Part shown: in pieces, positions 15,508-24,468 of the stretch
Layout of the letters: the number at the start of each line of letters is the position of its first letter
How positions within the stretch are numbered: the stretch's first letter is position 1
Assembly (NCBI GenBank): GCA_964440875.1
Contig: CAYTTS010000002.1
Location: 1 to 56,872 of the forward strand
Length of the DNA stretch: 56,872 nucleotides
Source: JAAZDN01 sp964440875
GTDB lineage: Bacteria > Bacillota_I > Bacilli_A > Erysipelotrichales > Erysipelotrichaceae
Direction: 5' to 3'
Made by a program: the position numbers and the translations under genes
The notes under the pieces: model-generated
Database searches by the model: none
The model's input: the letters and a program-made list of their open reading frames with translations, nothing else
Told to the model about the DNA's origin: nothing

Positions 15508-17679
15508 GTGAAAAAACGAGGAAATAAAATAATTATTTCAATGTTTATAATAATGTTATGTATTATTACATATCTTACTGTAAACATTTTTTCTGCTTCT
15601 GTACTGCAAGTTCATTTAAGATCTAAAGAAGATATTAATAACTACTCAGGAAATAGTACTAGTAGAATGGTGATTAAATCCCATCGTGGGACGATTTATG
15701 ATAGTAAAGGCTCAGTAATTGCTGAAGATATAACTTCATATAACTTAATTGCATACTTAAGTGATACTAGAGTTGGTTCAAATGGGAAACCCCATTATGT
15801 CGTTGATGTTAATGAAACGGCGAATTTTTTAAGTTCTTTACTTGGCAATGATAGTTCATACTATGCCAATTTAATGGATACAAGTAATAATAATAAAACA
15901 CAAACTGAATTTGGTCCTTATGGAAAAGGTTTAGATTTAAAAACTAAAACAGCAATAGAAGAAAGTGAGTTACCAGGCTTAGAGTTTACGGTAACATCAA
16001 AGAGACATTATCCATATGGTCAGTTCTCATCTCAGTTAATCGGCTTTAGTGATTTAGATCAAGAACTTGATCGTCAAGTTGGTAAAATGGGTTTAGAGTT
16101 ACACTATGATGAACTATTAACCGGAAAAGATGGGACAAGAGTAAGTACAGTTACCAGTAAAGGTTATACACTACCAAATACAACTAGTGTAATAAGTGAA
16201 GCAAAAGATGGTGATGATATTTACTTAACTCTAAATAAAAATATTCAATCACAACTTGAGGATTCTTTAGAACAATCTATGAATATGGATCAAACAGATA
16301 AAGCTTGGGGAATGGTATTAGATGTTAAGACTGGAAAAATACTTGCGATTGGCCAAAGTCCTACATTTGATCCAGAAATTAGAGAAGATATCGAATACTT
16401 GTTTTATCCAACATCATTTGCATTTGAACCTGGTTCAACAATGAAAGCTGTTGCTTATGCGGCAGCGATTGAAGAAGGATTTGATATTAATAAGACTTTT
16501 AATTCAAACTCAATCTATTTAAATTATGATGCAGAAGGAAAACCAATTAGGGTTTCTAAAGATAGTAAGTATAGCGATGTTATTAATAATGCTGGTTTAA
16601 AATCATGGGGAACTATTGACTACAAAACAGGTTTTGCAGTATCATCTAACGTTGGATTAGTTGAAATGATGATAAATGGTTTACCTAGTAGTAAATTTGA
16701 AGAATACTTAGATAAGTTTAAATTCTTTGAGCCATCGGAAATCGATGGTATGGTTGGATCAAGTGGACTAAAATCATTTAACTATCCAATTGACAAAGTA
16801 ACAAACTTTTTTGGACAAGGATCTACAGTAACAATGTTACAAATGGCTCAAGCTTTCGCAGCGATTGTTAATGACGGTAAAATGATGAAACCATATGTTG
16901 TTGAACAAATATTAGATAGTGATAATGTTGTTGTTCACCAAGGTAAGCCAGAACAAATCGCTCAACCAATTAGTAAAGAAACTTCAGAAGTAATGCGCGA
17001 AATTATGGCGGGTGTTATTGAAGGTGATTTAAATACAGGTAAAAACTACCAATTAGATGAGATTGAGCAAATAGCCAAAACGGGTACTGCTCAAGTTGTT
17101 ATTGATGGTAAGTACTCAACATCAAGATATATATCATCAATCGGGACGGCATTTCCTAAAGAAGATCCTGAATACTTAGTCTTTTATGCCTATGAGTCCG
17201 TTAATAGTCCATCAAACTACTACAAAGGTGCCGAACCTATTAAGGAATTAGTCCTTAAAGTAGCCGATGAGTTTAATTTAATTGATTCAACTAATATAGA
17301 TAATAAAGATGATAGTGGAGATGATATAATAGTTAGCGAGATGCCAAATTTAATTAATCACTCACTAGCATATGCTAATAAGAAACTTGCAAATGCAAAT
17401 GTTGATATAGTAGTAATTGGTGATGGTGATAATATAATTAATCAGTATCCAAATGCTGTTGATAAGATTATAAGTAATCAAACAATAATTTTATATACTG
17501 GCGCAGGAAAAATTACGATGCCAGATATGACAGGTTGGAGTCGTAGGGAAGTTGTTGCTTTCTGGAATGCATCGGGGGCAAGTTTCTTAATTGATGGACA
17601 TGGAAATGTTGTTAATCAAAGTGTTCCAAAAGGGACAATTATAGATGCTAATACTGAAGTTAAGGTAATCTTAAGATAG
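15508..17679 (+). CDS. Class B penicillin-binding protein (PBP2b-like) with two PASTA domains
   Basis: A 723-residue septal transpeptidase. An N-terminal membrane anchor (about 8-30) is followed by a PBP dimer domain. The transpeptidase domain has Ser310-x-x-Lys313 (nucleophile motif), Ser379-Ser-Asn381 and Lys524-Thr-Gly526. Two PASTA repeats follow (about 605-660 and 665-723), the second starting MPDMTGWSRREV. PASTA repeats bind muropeptides or glycan in this family. It starts with GTG. The equivalent Bacillus gene is pbpB, or spoVD for the PASTA-bearing sporulation form; the position in the cluster favours the vegetative division role. Confidence 0.95.
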   Translation: MKKRGNKIIISMFIIMLCIITYLTVNIFSASVLQVHLRSKEDINNYSGNSTSRMVIKSHRGTIYDSKGSVIAEDITSYNLIAYLSDTRVGSNGKPHYVVDVNETANFLSSLLGNDSSYYANLMDTSNNNKTQTEFGPYGKGLDLKTKTAIEESELPGLEFTVTSKRHYPYGQFSSQLIGFSDLDQELDRQVGKMGLELHYDELLTGKDGTRVSTVTSKGYTLPNTTSVISEAKDGDDIYLTLNKNIQSQLEDSLEQSMNMDQTDKAWGMVLDVKTGKILAIGQSPTFDPEIREDIEYLFYPTSFAFEPGSTMKAVAYAAAIEEGFDINKTFNSNSIYLNYDAEGKPIRVSKDSKYSDVINNAGLKSWGTIDYKTGFAVSSNVGLVEMMINGLPSSKFEEYLDKFKFFEPSEIDGMVGSSGLKSFNYPIDKVTNFFGQGSTVTMLQMAQAFAAIVNDGKMMKPYVVEQILDSDNVVVHQGKPEQIAQPISKETSEVMREIMAGVIEGDLNTGKNYQLDEIEQIAKTGTAQVVIDGKYSTSRYISSIGTAFPKEDPEYLVFYAYESVNSPSNYYKGAEPIKELVLKVADEFNLIDSTNIDNKDDSGDDIIVSEMPNLINHSLAYANKKLANANVDIVVIGDGDNIINQYPNAVDKIISNQTIILYTGAGKITMPDMTGWSRREVVAFWNASGASFLIDGHGNVVNQSVPKGTIIDANTEVKVILR

Positions 17680-17689
17680 GAGATTTAAA

Positions 17690-18664
17690 ATGTTAATAAT
17701 TAAATATATACTAGCTTTTTCAATATCATTAATAGCTACGATCTTGCTATATCCAAAATTTATTAAAATGATGAAAAAATTTAGTTATAACCAAGAAGTA
17801 AGTGAATATTCTTTAGGGGAATTCAAAGATAAAGAAAAAACACCAACAATGGGTGGAGTTATTTTCTTGTTTGTTCCACTTTTAACACTATTAATTGTTA
17901 ATCCTAAGGCATATCTAAATATAGAAGTTATCTTAGTCGTTCTAGCTTTCTTAAGCTTTGGAATAATAGGTTTGTATGATGACTATTTAATTTTAGTCAA
18001 ACAAGATAATATCGGCTTTCCAACACTACAAAAATTTATTTTGGAAGTTGTTTTAGCTATTATCTTTGGAATAATTTGGTATCGTTACAATAATGGGGCA
18101 GTTGGATTTAATATTCCTTTTACGCAAATATTCATTGGCTTAGGCGTATTCTACTTATTTGTAATAATCTTTATGTTAAGTGGAGTAAGCAATGCGGTCA
18201 ATTTAACAGATGGAATGGACGGATTAGCTGGTGGAACGGTATTATTAGCACTAGTTCCATATATGTTTTTCGCACATAAATTAGGTAATACTGAATTATT
18301 AGTATTATTATTTGCAATAGTAGGTTCACTAATTGCTTATCTATTCTACAATGTTAGTCCGGCAAGAATATTTATGGGAGATGTAGGATCATTATCCTTA
18401 GGGGCTCTACTTGCTGCTGTTTCAATCGTCTTAAATCAAGAGTTATCATTAATAATTATAGGCTTAATTTTCGTACTTGAAACACTATCAGTAATTATTC
18501 AGATTTCTTCAGTAAAAATAAGAGGAAAGCGAGTCTTTCCATTTACACCTATTCACTACTCTTTTACTATTTGGGGTATGAAGGAGAAAAACGTTGTTTA
18601 CATGTTTTGGGCACTAGGCTTTATTTTAATGCTAATTGGTCTTTTAATGGGAGTTAATCTATGA
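17690..18664 (+). CDS. mraY: Phospho-N-acetylmuramoyl-pentapeptide-transferase
   Basis: A 324-residue protein with about ten membrane segments. It transfers phospho-MurNAc-pentapeptide to undecaprenyl phosphate, making lipid I. Conserved cytoplasmic motifs are visible: PTMGG after the first loop, GLYDDYL (catalytic Asp pair), NAVNLTDGMDGLA, MGDVGSL and the HYSFTIWG segment near the C-terminus. A good SD precedes the ATG. It ends in UGA, overlapping the murD ATG by four bases. Its presence shows that the organism makes a wall. Confidence 0.97.
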   Translation: MLIIKYILAFSISLIATILLYPKFIKMMKKFSYNQEVSEYSLGEFKDKEKTPTMGGVIFLFVPLLTLLIVNPKAYLNIEVILVVLAFLSFGIIGLYDDYLILVKQDNIGFPTLQKFILEVVLAIIFGIIWYRYNNGAVGFNIPFTQIFIGLGVFYLFVIIFMLSGVSNAVNLTDGMDGLAGGTVLLALVPYMFFAHKLGNTELLVLLFAIVGSLIAYLFYNVSPARIFMGDVGSLSLGALLAAVSIVLNQELSLIIIGLIFVLETLSVIIQISSVKIRGKRVFPFTPIHYSFTIWGMKEKNVVYMFWALGFILMLIGLLMGVNL

Positions 18665-19971
18665 AAAAGGCTCTAGTTATAGGTGGAGCACGTAGTGGTA
18701 AATATATTGCTTTACTATTAAATGAAAATAATTATGATGTAACTTTAACTGATATTAACCCAGTTGATTTTAAGGATGAATTTAAAAAACTTAATATTAA
18801 AGTTGTTGATAATGGACATCCAGACTCACTGTTAGATACTAAATATGACTTAGTTGTTAAGAATCCAGGTATAAAATATACTGTTGCTTTTATCCAAAAA
18901 GTATTAGCTCAGGGCTATAAAATATATAATGAGGTTGAAGTAGCACTAAATTATTTAGATAATACAAAGGTATACGCTATTAGTGGAACAAATGGAAAAA
19001 CAACAACAGTTAGCCAATTATATGAAATGTTAAAGAGTAAGTATCCAAACACATATCTTGGTGGAAATATTGGTACGGCTATTAGTGAGTTAGTATATTT
19101 GAAAAAAGATATTGACCACCTAGTAATCGAGTTATCTTCATTTCAATTAGATGGAATGTATGATTTTCATCCAAATTTCGCTAATCTAACGAATCTAAAA
19201 GAAGATCATTTAGATTATTATGAAAAGATTGAAGACTACTTTAATAGTAAGCAAAAGATTTATCAGAATCAAAATGAAAATGATTATCTACTAGTTAATA
19301 AAGATGATAAATTAGTATTAAAATATTTAAATAATCCAAAGGCAAAGGTGATTACATATAGTATCGAAGATCATGCTGATGTATATCTTAAAGGTGATGA
19401 TATAATTTTTGGTGATATTGTCTTATTTAATATTAATGAATTAAGTCTTGTAGGTAAGCACAATATATATAATGCTATTGTAGCGGCACTCATGGCTTAT
19501 CTAAGTGGTGTTGACTTAGAGATGATACAAATGTGTCTTAAAACATTTAAGGCTGTTGAGCACCGTATAGAGTATGTTAAGACTGTTAATGATATCAGCT
19601 ATTATAATGATTCCAAATCGACAAACTCACAGTCATTAATTGTTGCACTTGAGGCATTTGACAAGGAAGTTATCTTAATTGCAGGTGGATATGATAAAAA
19701 TGTTTCCTTTGATGAACTTATACCTTATGTAAAAAATGTTAAAAAAGCTATCCTCTTTGGAGAGACTAAAGAAAAGTTAGCGAAAGTATTTACTAATAAT
19801 GAAATAGTTGCTGACTTAGAAGCTGTATTTGGATTATTATCCAATATTGCAACTAAAGATGATATCGTATTATTTAGCCCAGCTTGTGCTAGTTTTGATC
19901 AATATAAGAATTATGAAGAACGTGGTATAGCCTTTAAAAACTTAGTTAATAAAATCAAAAGTGATGAATAA
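18661..19971 (+). CDS. murD: UDP-N-acetylmuramoyl-L-alanine--D-glutamate ligase
   Basis: A 436-residue cytosolic Mur ligase that adds D-Glu to UDP-MurNAc-Ala. The N-terminal Rossmann domain is followed by the ATPase P-loop GTNGKTTT (109-116), the central NLKEDHLDYY segment and the C-terminal domain with SKSTNSQSLIVAL and SPACASFDQY. Length is normal. ATGA overlap with mraY. It is the last gene of this cluster: a terminator covers its stop codon and no ftsW or murG follows. Confidence 0.97.
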   Translation: MKKALVIGGARSGKYIALLLNENNYDVTLTDINPVDFKDEFKKLNIKVVDNGHPDSLLDTKYDLVVKNPGIKYTVAFIQKVLAQGYKIYNEVEVALNYLDNTKVYAISGTNGKTTTVSQLYEMLKSKYPNTYLGGNIGTAISELVYLKKDIDHLVIELSSFQLDGMYDFHPNFANLTNLKEDHLDYYEKIEDYFNSKQKIYQNQNENDYLLVNKDDKLVLKYLNNPKAKVITYSIEDHADVYLKGDDIIFGDIVLFNINELSLVGKHNIYNAIVAALMAYLSGVDLEMIQMCLKTFKAVEHRIEYVKTVNDISYYNDSKSTNSQSLIVALEAFDKEVILIAGGYDKNVSFDELIPYVKNVKKAILFGETKEKLAKVFTNNEIVADLEAVFGLLSNIATKDDIVLFSPACASFDQYKNYEERGIAFKNLVNKIKSDE

Positions 19972-19996
19972 GTAGAACTTATTTATCATTTTTTTT
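19963..19996 (+). terminator. Terminator of the dcw operon, overlapping the murD stop
   Basis: gatgaataagt (19963-19973) pairs with acttatttatc (19977-19987) with one G-T pair and a three-base loop. Eight T follow. The left arm contains the last murD codons and stop. Confidence 0.88.
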
Positions 19997-20039
19997 GATT
20001 TGAAACTTCGCCATTCATAAAATATCAAATTATTCAATA

Positions 20040-20067
20040 TTGTAATTTACTATTAAAAACGTATAAT
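20040..20067 (+). promoter_or_regulatory. Promoter of comN-recJ
   Basis: TTGTAA (20040-20045) and TATAAT (20062-20067) with a 16-base spacer, 19 bases before the ATG. Confidence 0.7.
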
Positions 20068-20085
20068 ATATAACAGGTGATAAGT

Positions 20086-20370
20086 ATGTTTTTACAGAAT
20101 GGAAAACTTAATGAAGAAATTACTTTAGTTATTGGACTAAAGTATAATCAAATAAAAAGAGAGGAACTTCCTAACTTGGAAGTAAATCACTTTATCGAGT
20201 ATTTATTTAAAGATCAATTTAAAAAAGATGCTCCAAAATCTTTGAGTGATGCGGTTATTAAAATAATGAATGTTGATGTTGAAAAAATAGTAGTATATTT
20301 ATCAAATAGCGCGCTAATCAACTCAAAGAATGTAACATTAGATGATTTCGGTGATCTTTTTGCAAAGTAA
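20086..20370 (+). CDS. ComN-like post-transcriptional regulator
   Basis: A 94-residue protein. The middle and C-terminal part (EVNHFIEYLFKDQFK, then LSDAVIKIMNVDVEKIVVYL) fits the Bacillus ComN/YrzD pattern: a helix, Lys-rich segment, then an I-x-L/V-x-V helix ending in 'yl..a'. ComN controls comE mRNA in Bacillus and also lies near recJ there, so synteny supports the call. The ATG at 20086 was preferred over the GTG at 20077 because aggtgat fits as its SD. It overlaps recJ. The family call is moderate, made without a profile search. Confidence 0.6.
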   Translation: MFLQNGKLNEEITLVIGLKYNQIKREELPNLEVNHFIEYLFKDQFKKDAPKSLSDAVIKIMNVDVEKIVVYLSNSALINSKNVTLDDFGDLFAK

Positions 20371-21952
20371 TATTAAAGAATTACTAAGTTTACATAATGT
20401 GTCAAACTTAGTTAAAGAAATACTTATCTCACAAGATTTAAACTATGAACAAGTTAAGCAAATTTTAGAAGATGAAAAATATGAACTTCAAAGTGATGAT
20501 TTAGATAATATAATTAATCGCTTATTTAAGGCGAAAGCATTAAATGAAAAAATTGTTATTGTTGGTGATTATGATGCTGATGGTATTATGGCGACGGTAA
20601 TTCTTTATAAAGCATTTAAACGCTTTGGACTTGAGGTAGGATTTTATATTCCAGACCGTTTAAAAGAGGGTTATGGAATCAATAGAGATATTGTTAAAAA
20701 TGTATATGATAAAGACTATACTTTAATTGTTACTGTTGATAATGGTATCGTTGCCTTTGATGCCTTAGACTACGCAAAAGAGTTAGGGATTGAAGTTATC
20801 GTTACTGATCATCACCACTATGCAAATGATAATGATTTTGCTTTTGATTATTTACTACATCCAAAAAAACTGAGTCATGGTTATAATGAACTTGCAGGGG
20901 CAGGTCTTGCTTTAATATTAGCTGAAAAACTATTAAACTTTGTTGATGTTGGAGAATTTTATATTTATGCAATGATTGCGACAATTGCCGATATGGTATC
21001 AGTTTTTGGCTTTAATCGTAGTATTATTAAAAATGGACTATATTTATTAAATAAACATGGTAATCCTTTTATTGATAATCTAATTCATTATCGTAATGGA
21101 AGCATTGATCAACAAGTTATATCCTTTCAAGTTGTTCCTAAGTTAAACACATTTGGCCGTATGGCGGATTTAGTTAATGTTAATAATATGGTCAGATACT
21201 TTTTAATTGAAGATAGTAAAGAATTAAATGTTGTAGCTAAGGATATTCAAAGAATAAATCAAGAGAGAATTGATTTGACTCGTGCGACATTTGAAGAGAA
21301 TGAAAATATAAAAAAATACGGTAGTTTAAATATATTAGTTGCTGATGATATACATGAAGGAATTACAGGATTAATTGCTGGAAGATTTTTAAATAAATTA
21401 AATGAACCAACATTAGTTTTAACTAAAGTAAATGATTTATACAAAGGTTCAGGAAGAGCTCCTAAGGGTTATGATATTCATAGTGTCCTGAATAATCTTA
21501 ATAGTTACTTTGAAAGTTTTGGTGGTCATAAACAGGCTTGTGGAATAAGTTTCAAAGCTAATAGACTTGATTATATTTTAAATAGTATAAGTGTTATTTC
21601 AGATGGTATTAATTATGAGAAGATCGCAGATCCTTATTTAAATATTTCAATGGATGATATTAGTGAAGAGAGTGTTACTCAATTTAAGAGCTTAGAGCCT
21701 TATGGTGTAGACTTTATAAAACCAAGATTAAAAGTTGAACTAAATATCGATAGCGAGCCAACAGTTTTAAAAGAAAAATATTTAAAATGGAGTTTAAATC
21801 AAAATACTGAATTATTATCATTTAATAATAATGGTAAGTTTGAGGAAATTAAACTATTAAATCATATAAGAGCTTATGTTGATTTATCACTGAATGAGTT
21901 TAGAGGTAAAAAGACAGTTAACCTTATTGTAAGTGAGTTTATCCTTGATTAA
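20342..21952 (+). CDS. recJ: Single-stranded-DNA-specific 5'-3' exonuclease RecJ
   Basis: A DHH-family nuclease of about 530 residues, shorter than Bacillus RecJ. The catalytic motifs are intact: VGDYDADGI, VTVDNGI, VTDHHHY (DHH), NTFGRMAD and, in the DHHA1 domain, GGHKQACGI. An OB-like C-terminal region follows (about 425-536). It resects 5' ends in RecF-type recombination and base-excision repair. The start is unclear: ATG 20342 is used here, but TTG at 20360, four bases after ggtgat and overlapping the comN stop, may be the real one. Confidence 0.94.
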   Translation: MISVIFLQSNIKELLSLHNVSNLVKEILISQDLNYEQVKQILEDEKYELQSDDLDNIINRLFKAKALNEKIVIVGDYDADGIMATVILYKAFKRFGLEVGFYIPDRLKEGYGINRDIVKNVYDKDYTLIVTVDNGIVAFDALDYAKELGIEVIVTDHHHYANDNDFAFDYLLHPKKLSHGYNELAGAGLALILAEKLLNFVDVGEFYIYAMIATIADMVSVFGFNRSIIKNGLYLLNKHGNPFIDNLIHYRNGSIDQQVISFQVVPKLNTFGRMADLVNVNNMVRYFLIEDSKELNVVAKDIQRINQERIDLTRATFEENENIKKYGSLNILVADDIHEGITGLIAGRFLNKLNEPTLVLTKVNDLYKGSGRAPKGYDIHSVLNNLNSYFESFGGHKQACGISFKANRLDYILNSISVISDGINYEKIADPYLNISMDDISEESVTQFKSLEPYGVDFIKPRLKVELNIDSEPTVLKEKYLKWSLNQNTELLSFNNNGKFEEIKLLNHIRAYVDLSLNEFRGKKTVNLIVSEFILD

Positions 21953-21955
21953 TAT

Positions 21956-21984
21956 ATGACATAAGCAAAATTATATGTTAATAT
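21956..21984 (+). promoter_or_regulatory. Promoter of the cation efflux-queT operon
   Basis: ATGACA (21956-21961) and TAATAT (21979-21984) with a 17-base spacer and a TG extension at 21976. Transcription would start near 21991, exactly where the first leader hairpin begins. Confidence 0.6.
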
Positions 21985-21990
21985 ATATAT

Positions 21991-22110
21991 GTCTAACAAA
22001 CAATAATAGTTAGACAAATGTGCAGGAGAAGCTTTTATATGAAAATATGAAAGGCACAAAGAGATGGTAGATGAAGCAGAGAAAAGAGGCCTTGCCTCTT
22101 TTCTTTGCTT
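21991..22110 (+). ncRNA. Structured 5' leader of the cation efflux-queT operon
   Basis: Three successive structures can be drawn. First, gtctaac (21991-21997) pairs with gttagac (22009-22015). Second, tgtgc (22019-22023) pairs with gcaca (22054-22058); it encloses an eight-base bulge aggagaag and a nine-base-pair stem with a GAAA tetraloop (22032-22053). Third, a 17-base-pair stem (22074-22090 with 22094-22110, one G-T pair, loop ctt) ends just before the SD aaggtaggg. I do not recognise a named riboswitch class. Neither preQ1 class I nor II sequence elements are visible. A metal- or queuosine-precursor-sensing attenuator is possible but unproven. Confidence 0.6.
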
Positions 22111-22128
22111 ATAAGGTAGGGAAACGTT

Positions 22129-23322
22129 ATGAATAAAGATATTTTAAGTTTTTTTATTAAGAATAAAGAGTTTGAAGATAATAATCAAAAACGAAATTAT
22201 TATGGATTTATTAGTGCCTTAATTGGGATAATATCAAACTTCTCCTTGTTTATAATTAAATATGTATTAGGTGTAATTAGTTTTAGTATTGCGATTAAAG
22301 CAGATGCCTTTAATAATCTCTTTGATAGTCTCTCATCGCTTATTGCTCTATTTGGATTTAGATTAAGTGATAAACCTGCTGACTATGAGCATCCGTTTGG
22401 ACATGCTCGCTTTGAGATAATTAGTGATTTATTCGTTGGTTTAATATTAAGTTTCTTTGGTTTTATTTTCGCTTTATCATCAATTGCTAAATTTAATGGT
22501 AATAGTGAATTGAATTTCTCAAGTTTGACGGTAGTATTATTAATATTTACGACACTAGTTAAGCTATGGCAGGGTTCCTTCTATAAGTTTGTTGCCCTTG
22601 AAATTGATTCAAGTTTACTAATGACAACTGCTAGTGATAGTTATAATGATGTCTTAATTAATTTAAGTATCTTAATTGCATTATTAATTCAATATTTCTT
22701 TAATATCCAACTTGATGGATTATTAGGATTAATCTTGTCTATTTATATAATTATTACATCTCTTTCTTCAGTTTTCGATGCGATAAAAGATTTACTTGGT
22801 CGACAAATTAGTTATGATGAACTATTACAAATGGAAAAATTATTATTGACTTTTGATGATATTTTAGGCTATCATGATTTAATGGTTCACAACTATGGAG
22901 CAACTAGTATCTTTGCGACAGTCCATATTGAAGTTGATTCAAATACCAGTTTACTAAAAGCACATAGTTTTGCTGAGAAGATAGAGTCAAGATTTTTAGA
23001 TGAGTTAAACGTTAATTTAGTTGTCCATATTGATCCAGTAATATTAGATGATCCCATAGTTGGAGATTATGTTCTTAAGATTAAGGATTTATTATTTGAA
23101 TATAATAGTAATTATACATACCATGACTTTCGCTTAATTAAGCATGAAAATTATAATATTATTTCTTTTGATTTAGTTATCTATAATGATCAAAAAGAGG
23201 ACAAAGTTATTATTAGCGAAGTTAAGAAATTATTACATAAATATTATTCTTTAGATAAGTTTAATATTACAATAGATAGAAATTATTTAGAATTAGGGAG
23301 ATTAGATGAAGAAAATAAATAG
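22129..23322 (+). CDS. Cation diffusion facilitator (CDF) family efflux transporter
   Basis: A 397-residue protein with six membrane segments (about 25-225). Metal-site motifs are present: KADAFNNLFDS (the x-D-x3-D site of the second helix region), DYEHPFGHARFE and SDSYNDV in the fifth helix. A long cytoplasmic domain (about 230-397) has the ferredoxin-like ZT-dimer segment with HDLMVHNYG and HIEVD, followed by a second degenerate repeat. It exports divalent metals such as Zn, Mn, Fe or Co/Ni by proton antiport. It overlaps queT by 17 bases and sits behind a structured leader. Confidence 0.93.
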   Translation: MNKDILSFFIKNKEFEDNNQKRNYYGFISALIGIISNFSLFIIKYVLGVISFSIAIKADAFNNLFDSLSSLIALFGFRLSDKPADYEHPFGHARFEIISDLFVGLILSFFGFIFALSSIAKFNGNSELNFSSLTVVLLIFTTLVKLWQGSFYKFVALEIDSSLLMTTASDSYNDVLINLSILIALLIQYFFNIQLDGLLGLILSIYIIITSLSSVFDAIKDLLGRQISYDELLQMEKLLLTFDDILGYHDLMVHNYGATSIFATVHIEVDSNTSLLKAHSFAEKIESRFLDELNVNLVVHIDPVILDDPIVGDYVLKIKDLLFEYNSNYTYHDFRLIKHENYNIISFDLVIYNDQKEDKVIISEVKKLLHKYYSLDKFNITIDRNYLELGRLDEENK

Positions 23323-23830
23323 AATGACAAATATCGCTGTTATTGCTGCGATATATTTAGTACTTAGTATGGCATTACAGTCACTTTCGTATAATGCGAT
23401 TCAGATTAGAGTTGCAGAAGCCTTGGTCGTTACGGCAATTGTTAGTAAAGATGGTATTTATGGGACGACAATTGGTTGTTTAATAACTAATACTGTTGGA
23501 GTCTTACTGGCTATGAATAATTTTGGTGGGGTGGATATTATTTTTGGAACCTTGCTAACACTAATTTCATCAATATTAGCTTATAAGTTTAGAGTAATTA
23601 CGATTAGTAAATATAAGATACCTTTAGTATCACTTATGATGCCGGTTATTATTAATACTATCGGATTACCAATTGTATTTGCCTTTGCATTTCATCAAGC
23701 ATTCTACTTAAATGTCTTCTTTATGGAAGCTCTATTTATCTTTTTAGGACAATTTGTCTCATGTGTAATTTTAGGTGCGGTTGTCTATAATAAAACAGAG
23801 GTAAGTTTAAGAAAATACTTGAATAACTAA
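23306..23830 (+). CDS. queT: QueT family queuosine-precursor transporter
   Basis: A 174-residue membrane protein with five or six segments. The family pattern is clear: NIAVIAAIYLVLSM at the start, NAIQIRVAEAL, and GTTIGCLITN. QueT (COG4708) acts as the substrate-binding S-component of ECF transporters that import queuine or preQ1-type precursors for queuosine in tRNA. The start at 23306 has an SD (agggag) within the end of the CDF gene, so it is translationally coupled. In other Firmicutes queT often lies behind a preQ1 riboswitch. Confidence 0.9.
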   Translation: MKKINRMTNIAVIAAIYLVLSMALQSLSYNAIQIRVAEALVVTAIVSKDGIYGTTIGCLITNTVGVLLAMNNFGGVDIIFGTLLTLISSILAYKFRVITISKYKIPLVSLMMPVIINTIGLPIVFAFAFHQAFYLNVFFMEALFIFLGQFVSCVILGAVVYNKTEVSLRKYLNN

Positions 23831-23869
23831 GTTGAAGTTTAACTTGTGTAATTTCATTAATTTGTAATG

Positions 23870-23891
23870 CCCATGTTAAGCATGGGTTTTT
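23870..23891 (+). terminator. Terminator after queT
   Basis: cccatg (23870-23875) and catggg (23881-23886) enclose a five-base loop and are followed by five T. Confidence 0.9.
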
Positions 23892-23920
23892 ATTTGAAAA
23901 ACTATATATATACTTAAGTA

Positions 23921-23929
23921 TGCTATAAT
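23921..23929 (+). promoter_or_regulatory. Extended -10 promoter of the yqeGH operon
   Basis: TGcTATAAT, with no good -35 at the normal distance. It lies 17 bases before the yqeG ATG, giving a leader of only about ten bases. Confidence 0.75.
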
Positions 23930-23946
23930 ACTGTGTAGGTGATTAA

Positions 23947-24468
23947 ATGTTAAAAAAATTCACGCCCTTAAAAACTATAAAGCGTTTTGACGATATTAGT
24001 ATTGAGTGGCTAAAAGAAAATAATAAAAAATTAGTACTATGCGATATAGATAATACCTTAGTGGCATTTGATGAGCCAAATCCTAGTGAGGCAGCTCTTA
24101 AATTTATCAATGAGTTACAAGATAATAATATAGAAATTATATTAATAAGTAATAATACTGAGGATCGTGTTAGTAAATTCAATGAAAACTTAAACTTAGA
24201 TGCATATGCGATGGCTCTTAAACCATCAAATAAGGCGTACCGTAAAATTAAGGAAAAATACAATCATATTGAACTAGATCAAATGATTAGTATTGGAGAT
24301 CAATTAATGACTGATGTATTCGGATCAAATCTTGCGAATATCGACGTTATTTTAACTGATCAAATTGTAGAGAAAGATTTATTTATTACTAAAATTAATC
24401 GATTATTTGAAAACTTTATAATAAATAGAATTAAGAAAAGAGGAAATTGGCCAGATGAAGAAATGTAA
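23947..24468 (+). CDS. yqeG: YqeG family HAD phosphatase
   Basis: A 173-residue HAD IIIA-type phosphatase. Motif I is CDIDNTLV (nucleophile Asp and acid/base Asp); motif II is the ISNNTED segment; motif IV is SIGDQLMTDVFG. Relatives include the phosphatidylglycerophosphate phosphatases of plants and yeast, though the role of YqeG itself is not settled. It heads the yqe operon as in Bacillus and overlaps yqeH by 14 bases. Confidence 0.92.
   Translation: MLKKFTPLKTIKRFDDISIEWLKENNKKLVLCDIDNTLVAFDEPNPSEAALKFINELQDNNIEIILISNNTEDRVSKFNENLNLDAYAMALKPSNKAYRKIKEKYNHIELDQMISIGDQLMTDVFGSNLANIDVILTDQIVEKDLFITKINRLFENFIINRIKKRGNWPDEEM

Noticed and set aside
13842..18664. UGA as tryptophan (Mycoplasma code)
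   Set aside because: mraZ and mraY end in UGA at the right place relative to the next overlapping genes, and Trp positions in conserved proteins use UGG.
21991..22110. preQ1 riboswitch upstream of the queT operon
   Set aside because: The class I core (GGTTC with ACxCC and an A-rich tail) and the class II signature are not visible; left as an unassigned structured leader.
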